Notes under the pieces: generated by a model
Told to the model about the DNA's origin: nothing
Database searches by the model: none
Seen by the model: only the letters and a program-made list of their open reading frames with translations
Shown: in pieces, positions 16,010 to 24,975 of the stretch
Layout of the letters: each line of letters begins with the position of its first letter
Position numbering within the stretch: position 1 is the first letter of the stretch
NCBI GenBank assembly: GCA_963724625.1
Contig: CAVRVO010000029.1
Location: 430,079-494,078, forward strand
Source: DATBVX01 sp963724625
Lineage (GTDB): Bacteria; Pseudomonadota; Gammaproteobacteria; Steroidobacterales; Steroidobacteraceae
DNA length: 64,000 bases
Direction of reading: 5' to 3'
Made by a program: the position numbers and the translations under genes

Positions 16010-16537
16010 ATGCGACCCATTCAAGCCTTCAACTTGCACCGCTGGATCGATGAGAACCGCCACTTGCTCAAACCGCCGGTCGGCAATAAGCAGGTGTTCA
16101 AGGATGCGGAGATGATCATCATGGCGATCGGCGGACCGAATTCACGCAAAGATTTTCACGATGATCCGGGCGAGGAATTCTTCTACCAGCTCGAGGGCGA
16201 CATGGTGTTGAAGACCATGCAGGACGGACGGGCCGTCGACGTCACGATCCGCGAGGGCGACGTGCTGCTGCTGCCACCACACGTGCCTCACTCCCCGCAA
16301 CGCTTCGCCAACACCGTGGGGCTGGTGGTGGAGCGGCAGCGCCGCCCGGGCGAACAGGACGGCTTCCTCTGGTACTGCGAGAACTGCAACCAGCAGCTGC
16401 ATTCGGAGTATTTCGAGCTCAAGAACATTGAGACGGAGCTGCCGCCGGTGTTCGAGCGCTTCTTCTCGAGCCTCGAGAAGCGCACCTGCAAGCATTGCGG
16501 CGCCGTGATGCAGCCGCCCAAGCGAGCTCCTTTATGA
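16010..16537 (+). CDS. 3-hydroxyanthranilate 3,4-dioxygenase
   Basis: A 175-residue cupin dioxygenase that opens 3-hydroxyanthranilate to 2-amino-3-carboxymuconate semialdehyde. Seen: the iron ligands in RKDFHDDPGEEFFYQLEGDM (His, Glu) and LLLPPHVPHSPQRFANTVG, substrate-binding arginines (VVERQRRPGEQDG), and a second rubredoxin-like metal site at the C-terminus (YCENCNQQLH and TCKHCGAVM), typical of bacterial enzymes. Seven bases after the deaminase gene. Gene name nbaC or haao in relatives. Confidence 0.95.
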   Translation: MRPIQAFNLHRWIDENRHLLKPPVGNKQVFKDAEMIIMAIGGPNSRKDFHDDPGEEFFYQLEGDMVLKTMQDGRAVDVTIREGDVLLLPPHVPHSPQRFANTVGLVVERQRRPGEQDGFLWYCENCNQQLHSEYFELKNIETELPPVFERFFSSLEKRTCKHCGAVMQPPKRAPL

Positions 16538-16558
16538 ACGGCTTGCTGGCGGCGCCTC

Positions 16559-16655
16559 GATCGGGTGGGTCCTTTCGAGAACGCCGTAAATACGTCCCTG
16601 TAGGCTCCGTGAAAAACGTCCTGTTTTTCACGGTCTCGAAAGGACCCACCCGATC
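16559..16655. repeat. long perfect inverted repeat with inner hairpin
   Basis: Two 22-base arms, 16559-16580 and 16634-16655, are exact reverse complements (left arm GATCGGGTGGGTCCTTTCGA plus GA). Inside, an 11-base stem CCGTGAAAAAC at 16607-16617 pairs with GTTTTTCACGG at 16623-16633 around a 5-base loop. The stretch between the left arm and that stem contains GTAAATACGTCCCTGTAGG. It fills the gap between the dioxygenase and decarboxylase genes of the cluster. It could act as a terminator-like or RNA-processing structure, or be a short non-autonomous mobile repeat; its ends match those of the repeat at 52326-52478. Confidence 0.9.
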
Positions 16656-16701
16656 AAGTCACCGCCGACTGCCGCGGTTCCAGGGCTAGCTCGGGCGCGC
16701 C

Positions 16702-17712
16702 ATGCTCAAGATCGACATGCACACCCACGTGGTGCCAGAGAACTGGCCCAACCTGCAGGAACGCTATGGATACGGCGGCTGGGTGCAGATCGAGCACACC
16801 GGCCCCGGCTGCGCGCGCATGGTCCAGGAAGGCAAGCTGTTCCGCCAGATCGAAGCCAATAGCTGGGATGCCGACAAACGTTTCGAGGATTGCGCACGCA
16901 CTGGCGTGAACGTGCAGGTGCTCTCGACGGTGCCGGTGATGTTCAATTACTGGGCCCGCGGACCCGATACGCTCGACCTGAGTCGCTTTCTCAACGATCA
17001 CATCGCAGGTCTGGTCGATCGTTACCCCACGCGTTTCATCGGGCTCGGTACCGTACCGATGCAGGAGCCGGACCTCGCCATCCAGGAGCTGGAGCGCTGT
17101 GTGCGCAGCCTCAAGCTCCCGGGCATCGAGATCGGCTCGCATGTCAACGGACGCAATCTCGATGACCCGCGCGTGCTGGAAATACTGACTGCTGCGCAGG
17201 ATCTCGAGGCCGCGGTATTCGTGCATCCCTGGGACATGCTGGGCCGGGAGCGGATGTCGCGCTATTGGCTGCCGTGGCTCGTCGGGATGCCTGCGGAAAC
17301 TTCGCTCTCCATCTGCTGCATGATCTTTGGCGGCGTGTTCGCGAAACTCCCGCGCCTGCGCGTAGCCTTTGCACACGGCGGGGGCGCCTTTCCGGCGACC
17401 CTCGGTCGCATCGAACACGGATTCCATGCCCGCCCGGACCTGGTCGCCGTGGCCAATCAGACCAACCCGCGTGAATATCTCGGCCGTTTCTATGTCGATT
17501 CCCTGGTCCACGATCCGGACCTGCTGCTCTACATGATGAAACTCATGGGCGCGCGCACCGTCGCACTCGGGAGCGATTACCCGTTTCCACTTGGCGAAGA
17601 CCACCCGGGCAGGATGATCGAGTCGATGCAGCTCGACGACGACACGGTTGCCCGTCTCCTGCATGGGACGGCACTCGAGTGGCTGAATCTCGATCGGAAG
17701 CGATTCGAATGA
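16702..17712 (+). CDS. 2-amino-3-carboxymuconate 6-semialdehyde decarboxylase
   Basis: A 336-residue zinc-dependent amidohydrolase-fold decarboxylase (ACMSD/NbaD type). Seen: metal ligands in KIDMHTHVVPENW, VFVHPWDMLGRERM and VAFAHGGGAFP, and the C-terminal aspartate in ALGSDYPFPLGEDHPG. It takes the dioxygenase product to 2-aminomuconic semialdehyde, so diverting carbon to breakdown rather than quinolinate and NAD. The start ATG at 16702 follows the inverted repeat; the stop overlaps the next gene by four bases. Confidence 0.95.
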   Translation: MLKIDMHTHVVPENWPNLQERYGYGGWVQIEHTGPGCARMVQEGKLFRQIEANSWDADKRFEDCARTGVNVQVLSTVPVMFNYWARGPDTLDLSRFLNDHIAGLVDRYPTRFIGLGTVPMQEPDLAIQELERCVRSLKLPGIEIGSHVNGRNLDDPRVLEILTAAQDLEAAVFVHPWDMLGRERMSRYWLPWLVGMPAETSLSICCMIFGGVFAKLPRLRVAFAHGGGAFPATLGRIEHGFHARPDLVAVANQTNPREYLGRFYVDSLVHDPDLLLYMMKLMGARTVALGSDYPFPLGEDHPGRMIESMQLDDDTVARLLHGTALEWLNLDRKRFE

Positions 17713-18533
17713 CGCGCCTTACGATCGCCACTGCCGAAGGCGCAGTGCACGCTGACCTCGATGAGCCACTCGATATTTCGATCCCGTACGATTTCGCCGG
17801 CGAGCAACCGTCACATTTCGACGCGGCACCGGCGAGCGCGGCGCCAATGCGTGCCGGCTCATTTGTGGGCGACGTGCGACTTGGCGGAAGCTGCAACTGC
17901 GAAGAGCTGCACTTCGTACCCCACTGCAATGGCACACATACGGAATGTGTGGGCCACGTGACGGCGGAACGAGTCAGCGTGCATCAGCAGGTGCCTGGTG
18001 GGCTCGCTTTGGCGCTGCTGCTCTCCGCCAATCCAGTACCGATCGAAGAGAGCGATGAATCCTCCGACCCTCCTGCGCAGAACGGCGATCGTCTGATCAC
18101 TGCACGGGTACTGGAAGAGCTCTGGGACCGTCTCCCCTCGTCAGATGTAACCGCGCTGGTGCTGAGGACACTTCCCAACGACCCAGGCAAGCGCACCCGC
18201 CGCTACGGATCAGACACTGCGCCACCGTTTCTTTCCAGCGAAGCTGCAGCGCTGTGTGTCGCGCGTGATATCGAGCATCTGCTGGTGGACCTGCCATCGA
18301 TCGACCGCACCTACGATGCAGGCCGGCTGCGCGCACATCGCATCTTCTGGGGGCTGCCCGCGGGCAGCACGAGCTATTCACAGTCGCAAAGACCCCGTGC
18401 CAGCGTGACAGAACTGATCTACGTTCCCGATTCGATCAGCGACGGCCGCTACCTGCTCGATCTGCAGATCGCACCGTTCGTGAGCGATGCCGCCCCCAGT
18501 CGACCTGTGTTGTACCGATTGCAGCCCGCATGA
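17709..18533 (+). CDS. cyclase-family hydrolase, probable kynurenine formamidase
   Basis: A 274-residue putative cyclase/KynB-family metal-dependent hydrolase, start ATG 17709 in an ATGA overlap with the decarboxylase. Seen: the metal motif as HCNGTHTECVGHV, where KynB has HxGTHxDxPxH, so Asp is replaced by Glu and the spacing is kept. The protein is longer than KynB (about 210 residues) and its middle is variable. The step N-formylkynurenine to kynurenine has no other candidate in the cluster, and the overlaps on both sides make this role likely; it is still inference. It overlaps kynU by four bases. Confidence 0.75.
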   Translation: MTRLTIATAEGAVHADLDEPLDISIPYDFAGEQPSHFDAAPASAAPMRAGSFVGDVRLGGSCNCEELHFVPHCNGTHTECVGHVTAERVSVHQQVPGGLALALLLSANPVPIEESDESSDPPAQNGDRLITARVLEELWDRLPSSDVTALVLRTLPNDPGKRTRRYGSDTAPPFLSSEAAALCVARDIEHLLVDLPSIDRTYDAGRLRAHRIFWGLPAGSTSYSQSQRPRASVTELIYVPDSISDGRYLLDLQIAPFVSDAAPSRPVLYRLQPA

Positions 18534-19807
18534 GCTTCGACGCCTCACGCGCGCATGCCGAAGCGCTGGATCGCAGCGACGCGCTGGCGGGCTTTCGCGC
18601 GCGCTTTCACCTGCCCCCAGGGCGCACGCGTCCGACTGCAATCTATTTCTGCGGCAATTCGCTCGGCCTGCAGCCGAAAGGCGTGCGCGACCTGATCGAT
18701 GAGGAACTGGAGGACTGGGCCCGCTACGCGGTTCTCGGTCACCTCGAAGCGCGCCGCCCCTGGCTGCCCTATCACGAGCAACTCACCAACGACACCGCGC
18801 TTCTCGTCGGAGCGAAGGCCGCAGAAGTCGTGAACATGAATACGCTCACCGTGAACCTGCATCTCATGATGGTGAGCTTCTACCGGCCGACTTCCGAGCG
18901 GCACTGCATCCTGATCGAGCAAGGCGCCTTCCCCTCCGACCGTTACGCGGTCGTGTCGCACCTGGGCCATCACGGCTATTCCGCAGAGCAGGCCCTGATC
19001 GAAGCAGCACCGCGCCGCGGTGAGGAGTGTCTCCGCCACGAGGATCTCGAAGCGCTGCTGGCGCGCGAGGGGCATCGCATTGCGCTGGTGATGCTGCCCG
19101 GCGTGCAGTACCGGACCGGACAGAGTTTCGATATCGAGCGCATCACGCGCGCTGCGCACGCCAAGGGTGCGAGGGTTGGTTTCGATCTTGCGCACGCCGC
19201 GGGCAACGTCGAGCTGCGCATGCACGACTGGGGCGCGGACTTCGCCTGCTGGTGCACCTACAAGTATCTCAACGCGGGACCAGGAGCCGTTGCCGGCTGC
19301 TTTGTGCATGAACGGCACGCGGAAGCCTCCGACCTGCCGCGGTTCGCCGGCTGGTGGGGCCACGACAAAGCCAAGCGCTTCCTCATGCAGCCAGAGTTCG
19401 AAGTGCTGTCTGGTGCCGAAGGCTGGCAGATCAGCAATCCGCCGATTCTGTCGATGGCACCGCTGGTGATCTCGCTGGCAACGTTCCGCGAAGCCGGCAT
19501 GGGACGCGTGATCGAGAAATCCCGGCAGCTCACTGGATTTCTTGAATTCCTGGTCAGTGAGCGCCTCTCCCCGCAGATCGAGATCGTGACACCCCGCGAT
19601 CCAAGCGAACGCGGCTGTCAGCTCTCGCTGCGCTTGCGCTCGGGCGTACGGTCCGGAAAGCGCGTGTTCGCAGCGCTCGAGAAACGCGATGTCGTCTGCG
19701 ACTGGCGCGAGCCGGACATCATTCGCGTTGCGCCAGTCCCGCTCTACAACACTTTTGCAGAGGTCTGGGAGTTCGTTGACGCGCTGACCGCAAGCCTCGC
19801 GGACTGA
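18530..19807 (+). CDS. kynU: kynureninase
   Basis: A 425-residue PLP enzyme that splits kynurenine or 3-hydroxykynurenine into (3-hydroxy)anthranilate and alanine. Seen: YFCGNSLGLQPKGVRDLI, the PLP lysine in FACWCTYKYLNAGPG, VGFDLAHAAGNVELRMHDW and FAGWWGHDKAKRF, all diagnostic for the family. Overlaps the preceding gene in ATGA fashion. With the monooxygenase and dioxygenase next door, the natural substrate is likely 3-hydroxykynurenine. Confidence 0.96.
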   Translation: MSFDASRAHAEALDRSDALAGFRARFHLPPGRTRPTAIYFCGNSLGLQPKGVRDLIDEELEDWARYAVLGHLEARRPWLPYHEQLTNDTALLVGAKAAEVVNMNTLTVNLHLMMVSFYRPTSERHCILIEQGAFPSDRYAVVSHLGHHGYSAEQALIEAAPRRGEECLRHEDLEALLAREGHRIALVMLPGVQYRTGQSFDIERITRAAHAKGARVGFDLAHAAGNVELRMHDWGADFACWCTYKYLNAGPGAVAGCFVHERHAEASDLPRFAGWWGHDKAKRFLMQPEFEVLSGAEGWQISNPPILSMAPLVISLATFREAGMGRVIEKSRQLTGFLEFLVSERLSPQIEIVTPRDPSERGCQLSLRLRSGVRSGKRVFAALEKRDVVCDWREPDIIRVAPVPLYNTFAEVWEFVDALTASLAD

Positions 19808-19812
19808 ACAAT

Positions 19813-21183
19813 GTGAAGTTCTCCCCTGCCACTATAGTTGGTGCCGGCCCCGCCGGCTCGCTGCTGGGCATCTTCCTCGCGCGCCGCGGCTTGCCGATCA
19901 CTGTGTACGAACGTCGCCCCGACATGCGTCGCGAAGCCATCAGCGCCGGGCGTTCGATCAACCTCGCGCTGGCGGATCGGGGCATTCACGCACTGGAACG
20001 CGCCGGCGTGCTCGATGCGGTTCGGCCACTGATGATCCCGATGCGCGGGCGCATGATCCATGACGAGCACGGGCGCACGACTTTGCAGCGCTACGGCCAG
20101 AACGACAGCGAGGTCATCTATTCCGTGTCGCGGGCTGAACTCAACAAGCTCCTGATGACGGAGCTCGAACGTATCGCATCGATTGAGGTTCAGTTCCGAC
20201 ACAACTGCCAGGGCCTCGATTTCAATTCCGGGCGTCTGCGCCTGATCGACGAGAGCGACGGCCGGGTGAAAGAGGTAGCTGCGACGCCGGTTATCGGTGC
20301 CGACGGCGCCAGCTCGGCGGTGCGCGCCGCGATGCACGCGGACGGCCGCACTCAGGCGAGCGAAGCAGTGCTGTCGCACCGCTACAAGGAGCTGACAATC
20401 CCGCCCGGCCCCGGTGGCAAGCACCGCATGGAAATGAACGCGCTGCATATCTGGCCGCGCGGCGGTTACATGCTGATCGCGCTCCCCAATATCGACGGCA
20501 GTTTCACCGTCACACTGTTCCTGCCGGCGGAAGGGCCGGAGAGTTTCGCCACGCTCACCAGCCACGATGCTGTACAGAGGTTCTTTTCACGCCGCTTCGC
20601 GGATGCTCAGCCGCTCATCGCGGATCTCAGCGAGGACTTCTTCGCCCACCCGACCGGCACCATGGTGACCGTGCGTGCAGCGCCCTGGAAATTCGCCGAT
20701 CGTGCCATGCTCATCGGCGATGCTGCGCATGCCATCGTGCCGTTTCACGGCCAGGGCATGAATTGCGCGTTCGAAGACTGCGTGGCGCTCGATGCAGTGC
20801 TCGACAGATACGAAGACTGGGGACGGGTGTTCGCGCGCGTCGATCGTGTGCGCAAGCCCAACGCCGATGCGATCGCGGAGATGGCGCTGGAGAACTACAC
20901 CGAGATGCGCGACTCGGTGCGCGATCCCCGGTTCGTGCTGCAAAAGGAACTGTCACTGCAACTCGAGCAACGCTTCCCCGAACAATTCATACCCCGCTAC
21001 TCCATGGTCATGTTTCATCACGAGATTCCGTATGTTCTGGCACTCGAAAGGGGCCGCATTCAGCAGGAAATCCTCGACGAGCTGACCGTCAAGGCGCACG
21101 GCGCCGAGCAGATCGACTGGTTGCTCGCGACCAGACTGGTGCAAACGCGGTTATCCACTCTCGAGGGTGACGAAGGGCGTTGA
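19813..21183 (+). CDS. kmo: kynurenine 3-monooxygenase
   Basis: A 456-residue FAD-dependent aromatic hydroxylase. The start is GTG 19813, five bases after the kynU stop. Seen: the dinucleotide-binding VGAGPAGSLLGIFLARRG, substrate-binding RSINLALADRGIHAL, second FAD motif MLIGDAAHAIVPFHGQGMN, and the C-terminal hydrophobic/charged helix expected for the family. Uses NADPH and oxygen to make 3-hydroxykynurenine. Last gene of the cluster; no tryptophan 2,3-dioxygenase is in the window. Confidence 0.95.
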   Translation: MKFSPATIVGAGPAGSLLGIFLARRGLPITVYERRPDMRREAISAGRSINLALADRGIHALERAGVLDAVRPLMIPMRGRMIHDEHGRTTLQRYGQNDSEVIYSVSRAELNKLLMTELERIASIEVQFRHNCQGLDFNSGRLRLIDESDGRVKEVAATPVIGADGASSAVRAAMHADGRTQASEAVLSHRYKELTIPPGPGGKHRMEMNALHIWPRGGYMLIALPNIDGSFTVTLFLPAEGPESFATLTSHDAVQRFFSRRFADAQPLIADLSEDFFAHPTGTMVTVRAAPWKFADRAMLIGDAAHAIVPFHGQGMNCAFEDCVALDAVLDRYEDWGRVFARVDRVRKPNADAIAEMALENYTEMRDSVRDPRFVLQKELSLQLEQRFPEQFIPRYSMVMFHHEIPYVLALERGRIQQEILDELTVKAHGAEQIDWLLATRLVQTRLSTLEGDEGR

Positions 21184-21201
21184 CACGACGTTAACAAGGA
21201 C

Positions 21202-21245
21202 CGCGATTCTCTTGGGATTGCGCGATCTCGACCTGTAGAATCGCG
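21202..21245. repeat. hairpin CGCGATTCT/AGAATCGCG after kmo
   Basis: A nine-base perfect inverted repeat (21202-21210 with 21237-21245, 26-base loop) fills the 65-base gap between kmo and the CHAD gene. There is no run of T after it, so it is a weak terminator candidate; it could also be an operator for the next gene, whose ATG is four bases on. Confidence 0.4.
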
Positions 21246-21248
21246 CCC

Positions 21249-22922
21249 ATGCCTGGCGATGTAGAAGAAGTGGCTCGGACCATTCCAGCCGTGGCACACC
21301 CTGAGCAGGAAATCGAGTGGCAGCTCGCCGCCCGCGACCTGACGCAGGTGCGTCAGTGGCTGAGCGATCATCGTGGCTTCGGCGGTTTCACCATCGAACC
21401 TCGTCCGGGCCGCACCATTTACGACACCTACCTGGATACAGAGGACTGGAGCTTCCACCGCGCCGGATTCGCGTTGCGCCTGCGGGACGTTCCGGGCCAG
21501 GCGGAAGTGACTCTGAAGGACCTCACGCCCGGGACCGATGGGCTCCGGATCCGGCGTGAAATCAATGAGCCGCTGCCTTCAGCTGAACAGACTTCTTTTG
21601 CGCAAAGCAATGGACCGGTTGGTGCGCGGGTCCAGGCTGTAGCCGGCACGCGGCCGCTGCGCACGTTGTTTCGGGTGCGCACCCAGCGGCAGTGTTTTGC
21701 GGTCATGAAGGACGAGGGTCAGCAGGCCGCGGAGATCGCGCTGGACGAAACGATCGTCGCGAGTGCCGACGGCGGGTCCAAGGCGCGCCTCAAACGAGTC
21801 GACGTGGAAGCGCTCACGGAACCCGCGCAATCCCTCGAAGGTCTCGTGGACCAGTTGCGCGTCGAGTGCGAGCTCGAAGCCGCAGCGGACACCAAGTACG
21901 AGGTGGGATTGAAGTCCACCGGCCTCACCGCGCCGGTGTCGACGGACCTTGGCTCGATGTTGATTGATCCCACGCTCAGTATCGGCGAAGTCGCGCGCGC
22001 CAATCTGCGTCGCCATTTGTGGACCTGGCTGACCTGTGAGCCCGCGGCGCGGCTCGGCGAGGACGACGAACGCTTGCACGAACTGCGGGTTGCAGCGCGC
22101 CGACTCGATACCAGCCTGGGACTGTTCGAGGGTTATCTGCCAAAGTCGATCACCAAGCAGCGCCCTGCCTGGAAGGCGCTCGTGCGTACGCTCGGTGCGG
22201 TGCGCGATCTTGACGTGCAACTCGCGGAGCTGGATAAGTTTGCGGCAGAGCTGAACGAAATCGATCGTCAGCGCCTGGATCCGTTGCGCAGTCGCCTCGC
22301 TGCGGAACGCCATCACGCCCGGACCAGGATGTTGGCGGTGCTCGATCGGGAATCGACACGCCGCCTGGTGGAACGACTGCGCGTCGCACTCTTCAAAACG
22401 AACCGGATGACGGTCAAGCGCAACAACCCGATCGCTGCGCTGGTCGCGCCCAGGCTGATTCGCCGTACCTTCAAGAAGTTGCGACGCTCGGCAGAAGAGG
22501 CCGACCAACATATGAACGCAGTCGCATATCACGATGTACGGCGGCGCACGAAACGACTGCGCTACGCGGTCGAGTCGTTCGAGGGTTTTTATGGCGAGAG
22601 CGCGGTCGAATTGCTGCGCGCGGTTCGACGCCTGCAGAACAGGCTCGGCTCTCATCAGGATGCCAGCGTCGCAGCTGACCGGTTCCGGGCCATGGTCGGT
22701 ACCCGAACCTGCAAGATGCCCGGGGAAACGGTTTTCCTGATGGGCGTCTTCACCGAGCGCCAGCGCCTGACTGCCGGCGACATGCGAGGGCGTTTCACCA
22801 AGTCCTATCGCAGAGTGCGCGGACGTCGCTGGAAGGCGGTGCGGCGCGCAATGACTGAGCTGGCGGCACCGCACACCGACAGCATCAACCCAGTACCCCC
22901 CTCGCCCATATCGGATCCCTAG
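21249..22922 (+). CDS. CYTH-CHAD domain protein
   Basis: A 557-residue two-domain protein. Residues about 20-240 form a CYTH/triphosphate tunnel domain: the tunnel motif reads HPEQEIEWQL, with Gln where ExExK has Lys. Residues about 260-530 form a CHAD helical domain with its paired His/Arg motifs (DDERLHELRVAARRLDTSL and AYHDVRRRTKRLRYAVESF). Known: CYTH members include inorganic triphosphatases (YgiF) and CHAD domains bind polyphosphate. Inference: a polyphosphate-related protein whose CYTH part may be altered in activity. It is longer than E. coli YgiF by about 120 residues. No link to the kynurenine genes is evident. Confidence 0.9.
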   Translation: MPGDVEEVARTIPAVAHPEQEIEWQLAARDLTQVRQWLSDHRGFGGFTIEPRPGRTIYDTYLDTEDWSFHRAGFALRLRDVPGQAEVTLKDLTPGTDGLRIRREINEPLPSAEQTSFAQSNGPVGARVQAVAGTRPLRTLFRVRTQRQCFAVMKDEGQQAAEIALDETIVASADGGSKARLKRVDVEALTEPAQSLEGLVDQLRVECELEAAADTKYEVGLKSTGLTAPVSTDLGSMLIDPTLSIGEVARANLRRHLWTWLTCEPAARLGEDDERLHELRVAARRLDTSLGLFEGYLPKSITKQRPAWKALVRTLGAVRDLDVQLAELDKFAAELNEIDRQRLDPLRSRLAAERHHARTRMLAVLDRESTRRLVERLRVALFKTNRMTVKRNNPIAALVAPRLIRRTFKKLRRSAEEADQHMNAVAYHDVRRRTKRLRYAVESFEGFYGESAVELLRAVRRLQNRLGSHQDASVAADRFRAMVGTRTCKMPGETVFLMGVFTERQRLTAGDMRGRFTKSYRRVRGRRWKAVRRAMTELAAPHTDSINPVPPSPISDP

Positions 22923-22931
22923 CTCGGCGCC

Positions 22932-24896
22932 TCACTCGGCCGGCAGCGCGAACGCCATGAGGTAATCGCCTGGCGGAACCATTCCGCTCAAGGCGAAATG
23001 GCCGCCCGCCGCGACGACGACGAATTGACGTCCGTTGTCGCCGATCCGGTAACTCATTGGCACCGAGTTGGCCGTGGTCGGCAAGATCGCCTTCCAAAGC
23101 TCTTTGCCAGTGCTGAGATCGTAAGCCCGGAATGCCGGATCGGTGCCTGCTCCGACGAAGATCAGGCCGGTCGTCGTGATAAGCGGCCCACCGATCGAGA
23201 AGGCCGACCCGTCCATCCTCGACAGCGGCCACCTCGCAGCAGGGCCCAGCTCACCCAGCGGGCGGCTCCATGCGATCTTGCCCGATGACAAGTCGACGGC
23301 GTCGAGCGTCGCCCACGGCGGCTTGCTGCACGGCGCGCCCCACGGCGAGAGCACCGGCACGACACTCGCGCAGTAGGCAGAGCCGGTCTGAGGCAGGTCC
23401 GCGTGGAGCGAGCCACACTGCGCTCGCGGCACCAGCTTGACCGACAACGCGACGTGGGTCGTGGTCACGACCATCCGCTGGCTGACGGGATCGATGGCAG
23501 GCGATCCCCAATCATTGCCGCCGAATGTTGAAGGGTTGATCACCGAGCCCTGCAGCGATGGTGGCTGGTAGATGTCGCCAGTACGCAATGCTTTGAGGGT
23601 CTCGCGGCACTTCCCCTTGTCCCAGAATGTGAATCCCCAAGCGTCCTCTGGAGTGAGCCGGGTCCGGGCGAGGTGCTCAGGCAGCGAGGGCACGGGCTGC
23701 GTTGCGCTGAGATGTTCCTCAGGCACGGCGCCATCCTGAGGTGCAGGCCGCTCCTCGACGGGAAACAGCGGCTCGCCCGTCTCACGATTGAGCACGAACG
23801 TGTAGCCCATCTTGGTGACTTCGACCAGCGCAGGAACACTCACGCCATTGCGCGTGAGATCGATCAATGTCGGCTGGGACGGCATGTCGTAGTCCCAAAG
23901 ATCGTGGTGTACGGCCTGGAAATGCCACACCACTTTGCCGGTCGCGCCATCCAGGGCGACCACAGAGCTCGAGTAGTAGTCGAGGCCTTCGCGATCGGCA
24001 CCGAAGTAGTCGTTACCAGCGTTGCCGGTCGGCAGGAAGACGAGATTGCGCGCCGGATCAACCGAGATGATCGACCATACATTGGGCGTGCCGGCGCGAT
24101 AGGTCCCGTCAGGATTGATATCCGTTTCACCCGGTGGTACGGCATTCCAGGCCCACTTGAGTGCCCCACTGCGAGCATCGAATGCGCGCACGACGCCAGC
24201 GGGGACGCCTTTGCGGAAACTGTCTGAGACCAGCGCACCGACAATGACGGTATCGCCCAGGATGGCTGGCGGGCTGGTGACGCTGTATTCCTTTGAGCCA
24301 TGTGGCGTGAGCCCGACGTTGAGATCCACCTCGCCGTTCTGGCCAAAATCCACACAAGCGCTGCCACTCTCCGCGTCAAGCGCAATCAACCTCGCGTCCA
24401 GCGTTCCGGTAAATATCCGTTTGCCACACTTCTCCTGCATGCCGGCGCTCATCCACAGCGACACACCACGACAAGCGGGCGCGTTCTCCTGGCTCATGTC
24501 GACGTGCGGATCGAACACCCAGCGTTCCTTGCCGGTCGCCGCATCGAGTGCGAACACCCGGTTGTAGGGCGTGCAGTAGTAGAGCGTGTCGCCGGAGACG
24601 ATCGGTGTGGCACCGAAACCGCTCTGCTGCAGAGGGCCGTTGATCGCGCCGGCGCCTTGCGCGGGCGGCCCGCGAACATCGCCCGACTGATGAACCCACG
24701 CGACCTGCAGTGCATGGACATTCGCCGGTGTGATCTCATTGGCCGGCGAGTAGCGCCCGCCGCCGGGGCTGCCGCCGAAACTGGTCCATTCGGCGCCCGG
24801 GCCGTTCGGACGATCAGTCTTGCCGCCATCGCTGCAAGATGCGAGCAGCGCGCAGATGATGATGCACGCGCGCCAAACCTGATGATTCAACGCCAT
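22932..24896 (-). CDS. PQQ-dependent dehydrogenase, lipoprotein form
   Basis: A 654-residue quinoprotein of the glucose/quinate dehydrogenase class. Start ATG 24896 gives MALNHQVWRACIIICALLAS followed by Cys, a lipobox (LAS-C), so the mature protein is probably a periplasmic lipoprotein; the frame extends upstream to 25196 but that part lies in the next gene. The five-segment N-terminal membrane domain of Gcd is absent. Seen: propeller repeats such as ALDAATGKERWVFDPHVD, ALDGATGKVVWHFQ and DLSTGKELWKAILPT, and GGNDWGSPAIDP. Substrate (sugar, polyol or quinate) cannot be told. Convergent with the CHAD gene, nine bases apart. Confidence 0.88.
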   Translation of the reverse strand: MALNHQVWRACIIICALLASCSDGGKTDRPNGPGAEWTSFGGSPGGGRYSPANEITPANVHALQVAWVHQSGDVRGPPAQGAGAINGPLQQSGFGATPIVSGDTLYYCTPYNRVFALDAATGKERWVFDPHVDMSQENAPACRGVSLWMSAGMQEKCGKRIFTGTLDARLIALDAESGSACVDFGQNGEVDLNVGLTPHGSKEYSVTSPPAILGDTVIVGALVSDSFRKGVPAGVVRAFDARSGALKWAWNAVPPGETDINPDGTYRAGTPNVWSIISVDPARNLVFLPTGNAGNDYFGADREGLDYYSSSVVALDGATGKVVWHFQAVHHDLWDYDMPSQPTLIDLTRNGVSVPALVEVTKMGYTFVLNRETGEPLFPVEERPAPQDGAVPEEHLSATQPVPSLPEHLARTRLTPEDAWGFTFWDKGKCRETLKALRTGDIYQPPSLQGSVINPSTFGGNDWGSPAIDPVSQRMVVTTTHVALSVKLVPRAQCGSLHADLPQTGSAYCASVVPVLSPWGAPCSKPPWATLDAVDLSSGKIAWSRPLGELGPAARWPLSRMDGSAFSIGGPLITTTGLIFVGAGTDPAFRAYDLSTGKELWKAILPTTANSVPMSYRIGDNGRQFVVVAAGGHFALSGMVPPGDYLMAFALPAE

Positions 24897-24975
24897 CGGC
24901 CCTCCGTTGTTTTTCTTGCGGGCCGCAGTGTAGCGGATGATGCGCGAAAGTAGTGTCGAGTCGCACGCGCCCGGA

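Noticed and set aside
21579..22874. 431-residue open frame antisense to the CYTH-CHAD gene
   Set aside because: A shadow frame; the plus strand shows clear CHAD motifs throughout.
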